Notes: a model not told the origin generated them from the letters alone. Shown: positions 1 to 12,450, numbered from the stretch's first letter. The stretch is DNA of 64,000 nt from Margaritifera margaritifera (GCA_029931535.1 JAQPZY010001372.1:1364001-1428000); one strand, 5' to 3'. Numbers and translations: made by a program.

Positions 1-744
1 TTATTGTTTACTTTTGAACAAAATCTGTCCAGTGACCACAGAGTGCATGGGATTACCAACAGCTTGCTAACTCAAAGCAAACACTCTATGTAAAGATATT
101 TACCTCATCAAAGGCTAAATTAACGCCAGGTGTTTTTTCTCCTTTATAATTTTCACCTGAGCTTTTGATTGGCTGACTATGAGCTCAGTTGACCAATCAA
201 AACATTTGGCACTGGTTTCAAATGGCTGAATTGCTTTGTGTAGCAGCTGGTGTGTGTATGGAGAGAAAAGGTCTTACAAGCTGGATGTATAGGAATGTAG
301 ACTGCACAACAAAGAAAACTGGAGATAGTTCAGAATTTTAAAAAAAAAAATTGTTGTTTTGTGCTTTTCTGAACAGAAAAAGGATATAGAATGGTTGTCT
401 GTTAAACTTCATTTCCAAGGCATTGTGTGGAGGAAATTACAACAGATGAAGTGATTTATAGCTTTCATTCATGGAGACTATAAAAGATTGAGCATGGTTG
501 AGTGATTTTGACCAGTGGATATTTTAAACACATGTAGATTGGAGAGTATGTGCAAAACCCAGGGAATGTTAATGTTGCTTGAAAAAAATATAAACTTTAA
601 TAGTGTATTCCTTGGCATCATGTAAACACACACCAGGGGATGAGGCAGTGTTAATGGATTTAATGTAATTCAGACATATCAGCTTTACAACAAACAGTGT
701 TCAGAGTGCAAGGGGAGGGATAAAAAAAGCTTGGGAACAAAAAG
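1..744 (+). other. 5' flank / probable 5' UTR of the main gene
   Basis: This stretch holds no gene. The last in-frame stop before the chosen ATG is TAA at 721-723. There is a poly-A run near 340-349 and a short A/T-rich segment around 590. The transcription start could lie here or upstream, and an untranslated exon with an acceptor near 690 cannot be excluded. Confidence 0.4.
147..207. promoter_or_regulatory. Facing CCAAT boxes in inverted repeat upstream of exon 1
   Basis: TTTTGATTGG (163-172) and its exact reverse complement CCAATCAAAA (193-202) face each other across about 20 bases that include GAGCTC. Each arm holds a CCAAT box, the NF-Y core. The pair lies about 550 bases upstream of the first start codon, a plausible proximal promoter position. 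No TATA box or start site can be fixed from sequence, so promoter activity is inference. Confidence 0.3.
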
Positions 745-966
745 ATGAAAAATCTTGCAAGTCCTGATTCCACACAGGTTGACCCCGAGGGTGATATTAC
801 CCACACAGGGGTAAAGGAGAAAAAAGAACATGTCTGTTTTAAGTCAGAGATAAAGTCACTGATAAAGGAAGAGAACCTACATGATGAAAGTCACTGTGGA
901 AAGGCAAAGAATATGAAAAAATCACGAGAAACCAATAGTCGAATTAGTCCTGTGTCTTTAGAAGAG
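745..966 (+). CDS. Exon 1 (first coding exon) of MEIS-domain-like gene
   Basis: This exon encodes 74 residues starting at ATG 745, which has A at -3 and an in-frame stop 21 bases upstream, so the start is well supported. The peptide is charged and Lys/Glu/Ser-rich, begins MKNLASPDST and ends SPVSLEE. It has no signal peptide or membrane segment. The exon ends GAGAG... precisely at GAG|gtaata in phase 0. Exon 2 opens in phase 0 at 24862 with CTG-ATG, giving the junction SLEE-LMEYRE. The frame would otherwise stop two codons into the intron. The Lys/Arg cluster (KNMKKSRE) could serve as a nuclear localisation signal. The alternative is that translation starts at the ATG of exon 2 and this exon is spurious; the clean phase and splice signal argue against that. 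Confidence 0.6.
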
Positions 967-1069
967 GTAATATGAAACATTTATATCATTACTTTATTTA
1001 TTTTTAACTTATTTACATACTTTATTAATGACTCAAATCCTTGATACATGAAAGAACAATAAAAAAAGA

Positions 1070-1094
1070 CAATAATAATAATAATAATAATAAT
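1070..1094. repeat. (AAT)n microsatellite
   Basis: Eight AAT units followed by an imperfect A/T-rich tail, just inside intron 1. Confidence 0.9.
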
Positions 1095-1589
1095 TAATAG
1101 TAACAAGAATAATAATGATAATAATAGCATAATAGTTATGTCATTTTGTAGGTAAGACAGATGTAAAGGGTGGAATAGGTTAGGTGGTGGGAAATTGTTT
1201 AGGACGGGGCAGGTAATATGCAGTTAATTGTTGCAGATGTACCAATTACACAGAAAGTATCTTTGCTTCCTTTAAAGTTTTTCTGTTAATGTTCAGACCC
1301 ATGCATATCATTTCAACTTAAACAGCATTCATATGTCACAAAACATACATATATTTCTAAAGTTTCTTTTATCATACCCCATGCTTTCACATCAGAGATA
1401 TTGTTATACCCTTTGTCTGTCTGTCCTTCAGTCTCTTTACCAAATTTCCTAGTAAACCACTGGGTGGAAATTCATGAAACTTGTTATCTTGTAGTTATGG
1501 TAACCACATGCAAGAGGGAGCATTATTTTCGGCTTCCCATGTCAGAAATATGTAGGATAGGGCACTGCTGCACAAAGGCAGTATGGTAT

Positions 1590-1905
1590 ATAGGTGTCAA
1601 TTTATAATTATAATTACATGTATATACCTTACATTTCCAAGTAGAAGTCCAGTGGGTTTGTGCATATAGCTGAGTGCTAAATTTCGCTTGTCTATTGAGC
1701 CAGTTCTTATGCACTTTGATTTGTCACCTTTGACCTTGTTCCATAATTTTGTTGTACATGAGTGTATGACTGTGTGGGTTAGGACATTGGTGCATGAAAT
1801 CTAGGCGATAGGTGCCATTACTCGTTTCACAGGTTCGATTCCTGCTTACAAATTATAAATCTCTAACCTGTTTCATTATATTGGTGTCTTTCTGTATAGT
1901 TTCTT
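1590..1905 (+). repeat. Dispersed repeat, copy 1 (SINE-like)
   Basis: This shares a run of landmarks with 4345-4606 in the same order: 'caattta', 'tatatacc', 'tacattt', 'gtagaa-tccagtgggtt', 'cttatgcac', 'gaccttgttccataa', 'aggcgataggtgccattac' and 'atattggtgtc'. A pol III B-box-like 'caggttcgattcctgc' at about 1830 suggests a tRNA-derived SINE, though a clear A box is not seen. Confidence 0.6.
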
Positions 1906-3048
1906 TATTAAAATTATGTATCCAAACATATACGTTAACATGGGCTCCCGGTACAAGTACTTTCCTCTCTGTTTTGTTTACAGGGGACATCACGATTTAC
2001 AAAATCAACTGCAATCCACCACAATTGACCTTGAAAATACCACAATCTTCCACAGTCGACATTAAAATACCACATATACAGTATACATACTGCGTTTTAT
2101 AGGCAGTGTTCTTAATAGATGCGTACCCTCTGGTTTTGATGCGTGGAATTTAAATTTGACCCATTTCTGACACATGGAATTTCCAACCTGTGCATTTTTA
2201 TGTCGCATGTTGATTTGGGCCGGATCGAGCATCAGTTTTAATTACTCATGATTCCCCTCCGGCATAAAATCCTACTGAGCGTGCGCTGTCCATAACAAAT
2301 TGACTATGCGCCAGTGATCAACATTTGCTAGACTACTGGTTACACCTTATCGGCCCCTATGCAAAATCGCTATGAATTGGGCAGAGCTAACAGATCACTG
2401 ATGTTACTCTTAGGTGGGCATAACTGTATCAAGGTTAGATTGTTTTGAGATTATTGTTGATGTTTATGATAGAGGAAGAGGGAATCAATTATGACTTGAT
2501 TGGATTAACTATTGAATAAAATATCGGCGTTTGTTTGATTGACCATCAACATACCTGTGATTCTACCGGCGGTAGGACAAAAATACTGTTTTAAAGGCCA
2601 TCTACTGCACATACCATTTTATAGTTGAAAAATATATTGCTTTTTAAAAATTAAAGATTATTATTTTATTTTTTTTAAGAGAAAAAAATCAGTATATTTG
2701 TGCATTCTGTCCACACATTACAGAAACCAATGGGAACCAGTCTACTGGGAAACCAGAAATGTTATACTGGTGCAATGAAGTGTGGCTATCAGATTACAAA
2801 GGCTAACACGAGTACACAACAAACTGTTAATTGATTACCTTACCCTTGCAGTCTGGAGAGTTTAAGGCCAAATGCGGGATGTTTTATGAGGTGTTATTAG
2901 TAATAAAGGGATCAAAGGTGGTCTATGATGGCTTTCAAGTCTTTTAATAAAAATCGGTTGACCTTTGATTTTTTGTATTGTTTAAGTGATGTTTGTAGAG
3001 AAATATTTAAGGGTTATTGATATATCACTTAGCTCAATTCATGTCAAA

Positions 3049-3620
3049 ATGCAGAAACGTAAGCTTTGTCCTAATGCTAAAAAAAAAAAAAAAACACTGG
3101 CTAAGAAATATGAAGCTCAGGAATACATCTCATGTCCAGCTCAGAAACTTTCTCCTTAGGATGAACTTAGTTTGGAGGAGTATTAGAGAGCAGTCAGCAA
3201 CCTTAAAAACCCAGCCATGGAAAAAATGAAGTTTGAACTTTCTTGCATGCTGAGCAAAAATAAATGATTTAAGGGAAAATCTGGACCAGAAAACTGTTGT
3301 TAAGTGTGAATCTTAATAAGCACAATGAATATCATCAGTGGTCACCATTCAGTGACCTTGTGAAGGAAACTAAAAATACTTGTGGATTTTATTCTTAAAA
3401 AATCATGGCAGTGAACTTGAGATATACACCTCTTCCTTCTTCATTGAATTGTCATACGCTGGTTTGTATTAATTAATCACAATGGCTCAAAGAAGTATAT
3501 TTTCTTTCCTGTCTCAATCTCAGAAATGACCAGTCACTGATGATCCTTCCGACCCTCAGACTCCAAAGAAACAGAAAGTTAGTAACAATTGTGAGGAGAA
3601 GTAGAAGAAATAAATAAGTT
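3049..3620 (+). pseudogene. Possible decayed coding sequence of unknown family
   Basis: From ATG 3049, a frame reads MQKRKLCPNAKKKKKTLAKK, continues protein-like through two stops (about 3157 and 3187), and resumes as AVSNLKNPAMEKMKFELSCM. Further on, other frames give NKHNEYHQWSPFSDLVKETK (about 3315-3375) and DDPSDPQTPKKQKVSNN (about 3540-3590). Protein-like stretches in changing frames with stops fit a mutated retrocopy or transposon gene. I do not recognise the parent and chance cannot be ruled out. Confidence 0.25.
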
Positions 3621-4344
3621 GCAAGAAGTCTTAAGCATTAGTTTGCACAAATAACAAACAATCCCAGCTACGAGATCATGACTCAAAAACAAATGACTCT
3701 TGAGATTTCAGTTTTACTCTCGTGATTTTCATTTTGAATCTTGAGATTATGGTGTCAAGGGTCAACTTCAGTTTATAAACCTTTTGAGAACCTTGATAGG
3801 TACAAGGTTCAAAATGGACACATAATAATCAGTACATTCAAAATGCACTGTGACTTAAGTACTCCAAATATTATTTCAATAAAACCGATAAAATACAAAG
3901 TTTGAATGTTTCTCGTAAGATATATTGAAGTCTGTCTATTGATATTTATTCTTATATAATATCGTTATGTTATCATATCCACGTAACTGTAAAATTGTCC
4001 GTTAATTAGAATGGCAATAACAATAATTGCATTCATTACAATTTATAAAGCTTATATGCCCTTTTGTATCATGCCTACTTATCGCGTAAATAAAGCAATT
4101 TTTCTGAGTTTGAAAAAATTTCATGTATAATAATAATTATATTATAATTATAATAATAATATATTTATTTATAAAACATTAAATATATACTGGTTGTTTG
4201 TGGTATTTTTAATGCTTGATTGTAGAAGATCGTGGTATTATTATGGCCGATTGTGGTAAATCATGCTGATTGTGGTATTTTCATGGTAGATTGTAGTTGA
4301 TTGTTTGTAGATTGTAGTAAATCGTTTTGCCGGTTTATTGGTGC

Positions 4345-4605
4345 CAATTTAAAATTGTTATTTCGTATATATACCCTACATTTCTGAGTAGAAATCCAGT
4401 GGGTTGGTGTGTATAGCTGAGCGTTAACTTCCATTTGCCTAGCAGTAGAGTTCTTATGCACGTGGAGTCAGTACCTGTGACCTTGTTCCATAAATTTTGG
4501 GGGAAGAGTGCATGAATGGGGCACTGGTGTGTACGAGTCAGGCAATAGGTGCCATTACTTAGAGCATGGTTTAAATTTCTAACCTTTTTAAATATATTGG
4601 TGTCA

Positions 4606-4606
<1 letters not shown>
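4345..4606 (+). repeat. Dispersed repeat, copy 2, ending in an AT microsatellite
   Basis: This is the second copy of the element at 1590-1905, lacking the B-box-like part (deleted after 'ccattactt'). It ends 'ttggtgtcattc' directly at the (AT)n run from 4609, which looks as if the microsatellite grew from the repeat's 3' tail. Confidence 0.6.

Positions 4607-4608
<2 letters not shown>

Positions 4609-4694
<86 letters not shown>
4609..4694. repeat. (AT)n microsatellite
   Basis: About 43 uninterrupted AT units. Apparent Tyr-Ile open frames through it are artefacts. Confidence 0.97.
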
Positions 4695-4698
<4 letters not shown>

Positions 4699-6138
4699 GA
4701 CAATTCATTTTTAAAGTTATGCAAGTAAAATTATCTGAGGCGCTACTCTGGGAAAAGTGTGTTTTTCCAGTTTTTGGGAAAGCGCTAATTTTCAGGATTT
4801 AATCATTTTATCTTTCTATATCTGGTCATATTGTTATATATGAATCTGCCATGTTCCATTTATCCATTCAGATCCTATGATACATATACATCACACCTAA
4901 CATAAGTGGTCATTGATAAGTGCTGCATGTGCACATGTTCTGTTTACTGTTACGATTAGTTAGCAATGTTTTAAATGTGCTTGTTATATCATGTTTACTC
5001 TACTGAGATACGAGTGGATCACACTTTTATTTCAGTCCAGCGAGTCAGTGCAATTAAATTAATGAAAGACACTTTACCGTCATTGGTGTCAGTTTCCTTC
5101 ATGAAATGATTAAATGATTCTTTAATTTTTAATCGATTATACAGAAAATCAACTATCCACATGCGATATTATGTTTGAAGTGAAACAACTACGCTAATTT
5201 TAGGAGCTGTATGTGCATATATTTAAACTACAAAATGTATGTGAAAGAAAGAAAAGCTTGGAAATTTGCCATATCATGTCATGGAGGTAGCACTGGTGGT
5301 TACCGTATTTGAAAAGCTGTGTTGTTCTATACACATTACTTTTGCAATGATGTTGATAGCAAAACAATAGAAGACCAGCATTGAGTTTATAAATGATAGT
5401 ATATATATATATATATGTGTAATGACAACAGTATACAGTGTTGTTTATTGCTGACAAAAGAAAATATTATGAATCAACATGATTGCATTATCATGTTATT
5501 CTGTGTTATTAGTTTAATGCACACATCAATATTGCTTGATTGACGTTTTTATTACAGAGATTGGTATGGGTTGATAGTGAATATGAATTAATCGATCTGT
5601 AATAAACATCAGTCAACCAGATATCTATCTGAGTGGAAGCAGAGTAGTTGCATGTTTAAATCTGGAGCCTAACAAGGCATGATCTAGAAGCAATGACATT
5701 TCCAGTAGTATTTCTCCCCCAGTCCTGTTTCTGGTATTGAAATCCCCTGGTGGTCTTGAGAAGTGATTTTTATTGCCTTCTGGTGCATGCATCAGTCATT
5801 TGAGACCAGGATCCCCACCATGAATTCATTTGATTTTACCCAGAAGTAGGAAAATATTTGATTGCTGGAATCATACAAGGGATGTGTTCATCCCCATGCC
5901 AAGCACCAAAACTTGCTTCACTAGACTCAGCTATCAGTTGGATGTTGGAAAGCACAGGATCACCTGTCTTAAATTGTGGGTATATGATATATACAAAACC
6001 AAAGAAAATTGTGAAAACTGAGAATGCAGTACCAAAAAAAAACTGAAGTCCTTGAAATGGGACTCTTAACAATAGAGAAAACTCGGACTATATATGCTTT
6101 AAAAGTTTAAAGACCAGATAACACTCTGATTTTAAATG

Positions 6139-6227
6139 TTTAATCTTGATAGTGGGGACTCGTACAAGTTTAATTTTGATAGTGGGGACTCGTACAAGTT
6201 TAATCCTGATAGTGGGGACTCGTACAA
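6139..6227. repeat. 30-bp tandem repeat, three copies
   Basis: Units start at 6139, 6169 and 6199. The core 'gatagtggggactcgtacaa' is identical and the variation is only in 'tttaatc/ttttg/tcctg'. Confidence 0.9.
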
Positions 6228-6263
6228 CAGAGAAAGCTCTTAAAAAGCAGACTTGGCACCTTG

Positions 6264-7112
6264 TTAGAACTCTTTCAGTATATTAGCTGAAACTCATTTT
6301 TTCCCCCACTTTTGTTAATACTTTTTCAAAGAAGCGGCAAAGATCTTAGTTTATGCAGCTATAGGTAATATGGGGTTGTATTTATTTTTTAATTGCATAT
6401 CCATTTAGATTCAATTCCTGTATTGTCAAGAAGACTAAACAATGATGTATGACACGGTACAAATTGCATATTAATAAAACAAGGATCAACAATGATAATC
6501 AGTATCTCTAGAAGTGATTAATGGCACTAGCCCAAGTGTGGGGGGCGGGGGTTAGTCCACCATTCATCACCCTTGGGTGAAATAGTATGGACTCCACTAA
6601 ATGCCCTGGGCTAGCACTCCATTCATCACACTAGGATGAAATAGTGTGGACTCCAGGCTCCTATCTCCACTTAGGCAGGTTGTTTTCTTTTGAAATTCCT
6701 CCCCTATCCCCTTATCTATGTCTTAGTCCCAGATTCAATAGATTCTAATGGACAATATACAGAAACCCTAAGGCCTTTATGTCACATAATTCATTATGAT
6801 CACCTTTCCCCAGGTGATGGTCCTCAACCATACAACCTGCAGTTTATTTTTTCACACTTCTTTTGGAACAAAGTGTAAATTGAAATAAATTTTCTTTATC
6901 CCAGGGCAATTTTACAGTGATTTTTTTGGTAGCCTTTGATGGTGTAGATGTTTGTCTTCATGCCATTGGAACCAAGATTGATGATTAGTCATTACCAGGT
7001 TTTGATAATGTTCATTAATATGCCTCCAAGATGTAAATTGCCTCAAAATCCATTATGAGAAGAAGAAGAAAAAAATAAGTACAATTTGGACACAATATTA
7101 TAGGAGAGAGAG
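6264..7112 (+). repeat. Duplicated segment, copy 1 (about 0.85 kb)
   Basis: This is colinear with 11722-12450, sharing 'tttcagtatattag', 'attgtcaagaaga', 'tgatgtatgaca', 'aatggcactagccca', 'ccattcatcaccct', 'aggctcctat', 'cccagggcaattttacagtg' and 'atgcctccaagatgtaaatt'. This copy has an extra about 80 bp (a repeat of the 'ccattcatca..gactcca' portion). It ends near a GA-rich tract like the other copy. Confidence 0.8.
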
Positions 7113-7295
7113 ACAGGTACAATACAGTAAGATTCAGTTTGGTAGTTTATTCTCATGACAATGTACATGCTCATAGAATACCTACTACAAATAGTGTGGG
7201 GTTATCAGATGTTATACATAAAACTTTAAAGCGTGGAATCTTAAAAAAAGGTAGTCAAGAAAAGGAGAGGAAATATAAATATCCTACGTAACAAA

Positions 7296-8125
7296 TTACT
7301 GTACTAATAATATTCTGTCTCTTACTTTAAACACTTCATAAACAAATTTAACCAATTGACATAGTGTTTTCTTATTATTAGAGGTTAGTAATTGAATGTA
7401 CATGTATACATGGATGGTTTGTTCCAAAATGATGTTTTTAATTAAGGTTGTGTGTGCCTTAGTATATGCTGGACACGTTAAAAGACAATGATATTCATCT
7501 TCAATATCTTGGTTGTCACATTCATGTAGCATGTTATATCTTTCACTTCTGTCAATTCAATTCTTCTCATATCTGCTGGTCTCAGTTCTCAAATTATGAG
7601 AAGACACTTAGAGTTGGGCAAGGCTGGTCTGTGTTTATGGTTACACAACAAGTTGAAATGATCTTCGAGGCCGAAGTTTTGAATAGTTTATATCGAGGCA
7701 GTTTATTGGAATTTTGTAATTTATTGTTCCAGTCTGATAGAAAAACTTGTAACTATGTTAAAAAATTGGAATAAACGTAAAGCTTTTTACGAAATTGGAA
7801 AACATCCAAACTTTTACCAAACCCAAATCTGTTTAAAGTATCTTTTAAGAGTGTAACCTAATTCATAATATTTTTTGATTCACTTTCAAGAAATAAATGT
7901 CTGTATGCAGTACTCAATATAATATCTACAAAATTTTTAATTCTAAACCAATACATAACTAACTTGACTAACCTTAAATATTTAAATGAAATTCATCCAA
8001 GTTCACTATATACAGCAATTGGAGAGTTGACCAGAGGGGATCACCTTGTCTGCAGCCATTCTGAATGTGGAACTAAGATGAACATTGTCCATTGACAATG
8101 ATGGCAGATAGAGCTAAAATGAATA
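7296..8125 (-). pseudogene. LINE (non-LTR retrotransposon) reverse transcriptase relic
   Basis: On the minus strand near 8035-8105 the sequence reads IIVNGQCSS, a stop, then HIQNGCRQGDPL. This contains the RT-domain GxRQGDPLS-type motif. Downstream come thumb-like fragments (ILYxVLHTDIYFLKVNQK). Then comes a C-terminal module, LRTETSRYEKN...YNMLHECDNQDIEDEYHCLL, with the C-x-H-C arrangement (C, DE-x-H, CP-Y) typical of LINE C termini, ending LVKFVYEVFKVRD. Stops, frameshifts and deletion of the catalytic YxDD region show it is dead. It is 5'-truncated and antisense to the host gene. Confidence 0.75.
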
Positions 8126-10578
8126 ACCTACCATTCAGATCAGTATACTTTTTTGCACTTATTTGAAAAGAAAATCGGTATTCAAATATTTGTTTGTTTA
8201 TCCTCCATGTTTGGCAGCAGTTTTTAAAAGAAGCAAACAAAGCAAAATTTAAACTAAACGTCAGTGAATTAGTCTAGAAGGGAACAACTTCAAACCTGCT
8301 AAATCATCAGAAATGCTGGCTCCCACTCACAAACTAATCATAATGTCAAGATTCTTAATGATCATGTTGCTTATAACATTGCCATTTCTATTCATTGTCA
8401 TACAGGAGCTCTTTTAAACGATAACTTGTAATAACGGAAAGTTGATATAGAACATGAGTAATGTCAAAGTCAATGAAGCCTTTATGCATCAATCAATGTA
8501 TCCAAATTTAATTAAATTGGTCATATGTCTGTCCAGTTTTCATTCTGAACAAATAACTTTCCCAACATTTTTTAGAGATAGTCCCTGCATTTCACTGAAC
8601 AAATAATCACAAATAATCAAGAGTTATTGGCCTTTACCTATTGTCTCTCTTTAGCTCTAAATGGACATTTTTGGTCATACTGAGTTTGAAGATAAACAGG
8701 GAAATAATACCTACAATCATTTGATTTGTAACCCTCCCCCACCCAATTATATGCAATTCCCCCATAATGTAATTTGCTGTAATCGGATTTAGATGAGGGT
8801 CCTTCCAAGCTAAAGTGTCACATGTACCTTTACCTGATTTGAAGATGCTTTATAATAGCATAACAATATGCTAAGTTACTGCGAGTCAGAAGAGACAAAA
8901 AAATTTACCCTAAACGTATAAGAAAAAACAATGTTATGTGGATAGAGTATGTTGTTCATTTATTAAGTTTAATCAACAGAATCTCATAGTTTTTCGTACC
9001 ATCATTTTGTGACAAAAATATACCCACTTATGCAGAATGTCCAGAGTAAATCAGAGAATAGTAACTATTCAAAATTTTCTCCTCTTTTTATTTGAAATGT
9101 GCTGATTAGCAAAATGCAAGTTTAGAATAAAGTCAAAATACATTTAGGTGTTATTTAATTTCAAAGTAAGACATTTGGATGTTACGGTGTCAGTAAAAAA
9201 AGACGTGTTTAAGCCATGAATTCATTTTAATTATGACACATTTTGTCATAGCTACTTCTTTGATCACTATGTACAGGGCTCTCAGGGACCCGAGCTTCCG
9301 GGTCAAATACGTATGAAATTCTCAAAGGATACACCCTTTCTCCCTGTAATGCATCCCCATGACACACCTCATTTTCCCCCGGGACACTCCCCCTTTTTAC
9401 GTTTTGGTCAGCCAAAATCTGTGAAATAAGTAAAGGCTAGATGTAAGTAAACAGACATGAAGCCAGTGTGACTAATCAACAGTTAATCCTTATCACTGTA
9501 ATTATCTTGTTAAAAGGACTGCCCTCTGAAGACATGACTTCAAAGAAACCGATGTTCTGTTGAGTGTGTATGTAAGCACCTGTGATTGCTTGGCAAATAA
9601 ATGTTGCCCTTTTTTGTTGTAATGGTGTTTAAATTTAATTGGTGACGATGCGAATATAAATCATGAAAGTAATCGAAACTTTCTCCGAGTTTGATTTGGA
9701 CAATATTGTCAAATCATCAGTATGCCATAATAATAATAACTGTTATTTAAGTATGTGTGATTTAGACTAGGACTGGTATTTTAATCAGTAGACACTTTTT
9801 AAAAGAGTGCAGAAAAGTACGTCGACTCATAAAATGAGTCGGCAAAATCTGTTTTCATTTTGCAGGAAATGGACTATAGAACCCACATTATGTCCCACCT
9901 TTATTCCTTAGAACCCACTCTTAAGGCATTTAACACTGTTTACTAATTAATATATTTATTTTGATTAGTTTTTTGCATGTATGCTGCTTGGTATATATTT
10001 TTCATTCTTTACTTGTTTCATTTAATGTTGGTAATTTAGCTTCATATATACGGTATAGTGTAATGCCAGGTGTAAGTTTCTTAGTGTGAATGCAGATGCT
10101 ATTTTACTTGCAAAGAAAAAACTACACAGCATTCTAAATGATCATTCTTGGGATTGAAACTAATTGTTGATGATTTTATTGTTCTGGTTTACTTTTTGTT
10201 TTCTGTTGTTGTTGGGGTAAAAAATGATAAATTTAGTTGCATAATGTTTTAACTTAACATTCTATTTACTGAAAACTATTTTCTTTTTAGCGTGATATTA
10301 TAAATGGCTCAGAATTCAATCCTGATATCACATAAATTATAATAAAATAATGATTATATACTTTTCCATTTTCCTTTCTATCCTTTTGAAAGTGAAGAAC
10401 TCCAGAGTTTATGCTAGGGAGTCTCAGAAATAGGCTGTGGACTCTTGAGTTCCATGAGTGAAGAGTCCAGGACTCCTCATCCTAAACCTCTGTTGAGAGC
10501 CCTCTCTATAGTTAGGTTATCTTCCATATATTTATGGGGCTTGAAAGTGTGTAATAAATGCTAGCTTTTTTATTGTGA

Positions 10579-10811
10579 GGTTTAATGCCATTTTTCAGCA
10601 CATGATAGGCTATTCATGGTGGCCAGTATTTTGGTGGAGGAAGAACCTCGGAAGACCTCAAGAAGAACCACTGACTTGGGGAAGCTGCTGGCAAGTTTTC
10701 TCACATACCCACGTTGGTCGAGCTGAGGCTTGAACTCGTGCGGACAGAGGTGAGATGTGTGAGCGATCTGTAAGGGCGAGCGCCTTTGACCACTCATCCA
10801 CTCAGGGCCCC
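10579..10811 (-). mobile_element. tRNA-derived SINE family 1, copy a
   Basis: Reverse complement begins gggccctgagtggatgagtgg (A-box-like), followed by 'cgagttcaagcctc' (B-box-like). It then runs through 'gtgggtatgtgagaaa' and 'tggttctt', to the conserved 3' end 'tgctgaaaaatggcattaaac'. It shares this layout with 19236-19472 and 51780-52030. Confidence 0.75.
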
Positions 10812-11262
10812 AGTGTAATAAATGCAGTAGATCAAAGGGTTTAGCATTTCATTGGATTAATCTGCTGGTCAAACCTGTAACATCCAGAATTTGGTCCTTC
10901 GTGACACAAATATGGAAGTTATAAATAAGCTTTTGCATGCTATGTGTACTACATCATGCATTAAAAAATACATCAGCGAAAACATTGTAGTGGAGAAGAA
11001 AAATGGCCAGCTATAGGCTGAGTAACTCTGTTGGTCAAAACAATTTCTCCTTACATCCATTGTGTGTGAAGGATTGGCAGTGAATGTAGAGGACATATAA
11101 ATTGGTTTCAAATAAATTTTTTTAATCAACAATGATAATGGTTAAATAGTGCATTTGCTTGTTATAATGGCATGTAAATCTCACAAGTACAATAATAAAA
11201 CAAGCAGTGCTATTTTCCCAAGTCTTAGAAAAGTACCATATATACGTGCTTATTAATTTAGT

Positions 11263-11408
11263 CCAACTGCAAACAACATAGACCCTGATCTGTCATTGCA
11301 TAATGTGCCAGCAGATTAGGGTCTATATGTATGTTGTTTGTTCTACGATTACTCCTAACAAACTGCGTAGACCCAGATTTGCCAGTGCGTTATGTGACAG
11401 CAGATCGG
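11263..11408. mobile_element. Palindromic MITE-like element, copy A
   Basis: Begins ccaactgcaaacaacataga and contains two successive hairpin-like modules built on 'tagaccctgatctg..cagat-agggtcta', separated by 'gattactcctaacaaac'. It is one of five copies in the window. No coding capacity. Confidence 0.75.
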
Positions 11409-11652
11409 TAAGTAAATATAATAAGATTTATTTTGGCACATATTGACTAATATTAGCAACACTTATCTCTGAAGGACCCATGACCAAGTTAGTAGTGTTT
11501 TAAATGCAGCTTGATGGGTGGGAGTGGGTCATTAAATATCAAAGTAGACAAAGAAAAATAGATGGCTATGATAGCTTTATTCACAATGATGAATATTCAC
11601 ATTCTGTCCAGATCCTTTTTGGATAGGAAAATTTTGTATAATTTCAGCTCTG

Positions 11653-11695
11653 TAGAGAGAGAAGAGAGAAGAGAGAGAGAGAGAGCGAGAGAGAA
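11653..11695. repeat. (GA)n microsatellite
   Basis: GA tract with a few interruptions, immediately upstream of duplicated segment copy 2. Confidence 0.9.
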
Positions 11696-11721
11696 GTTGG
11701 TCTTAGTCTTAGTAGCATATT

Positions 11722-12450
11722 AAGAACCCTTTCAGTATATTAGTTGAAATTTGTTTGTTTTTCAATGAAATGGCACCTAATTCAGTTAATCCGTGGTTGT
11801 GTTTATTTGCGATTTTGCATATCCAATTCAGTTAAATTCCTTTATTATCAAGAAGACCAGATAGTGATGTATGACAAAGTACACACTTATAAAACCAGGA
11901 TCTACACTGATAATTAGTATCTATAGGAGTGATTAAATGGCACTAGCCCATGTGCCCTGGACTAGTCAACCATTCATCACCCTGGGGTGAAATTGCATAG
12001 ACTCCAGGCTCCTATATCCACTAAGGCAGATTGTTTTCTTTTGAAATTCCTCCCTTATCCCCTTATCTTTCAGTTAGTCATAGATTCAATTGACTGAGGA
12101 CAATATATAGAAACCCTAGGGCCTTTTTATGTTATATAATTTATCATGATCACCTTTCCCCAGTGTCCATGCTCAATCATACAACCTCCAGTTTATTTTT
12201 TCACACTTCTTTAGGAACAAAGTGTAAATTGAAATAAATTTTCTTTACCCCAGGGCAATTTTACAGTGATTTTTTTGGTAGCCTTTGATAGTGTAGATGT
12301 TCGTCTTCATGCCATTGGAACCAAGATTGATGATTACTCATCACCAAGTTTTGATAATGTACATTAATATGCCTCCAAGATGTAAATTGCCTCAAAATCA
12401 AGTACAATTTGGACTTAATTATAGTATGAGAGAGAGAGAGAGAGAGAGAG
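11722..12450 (+). repeat. Duplicated segment, copy 2 (about 0.73 kb)
   Basis: This is the second copy of 6264-7112, in the same orientation 5.4 kb away. It is bracketed by GA microsatellites (11653-11695 and 12428-12451). It could be a dispersed transposon fragment or a local segmental duplication. No inverted ends or reading frame were found. Confidence 0.8.

Noticed and set aside
4335..4724. Long Tyr-Ile open frames across AT microsatellites (also near 28.4, 37.6 and 43.2 kb)
   Set aside because: They are the automatic translation of (AT)n tracts, with no coding signal either side.
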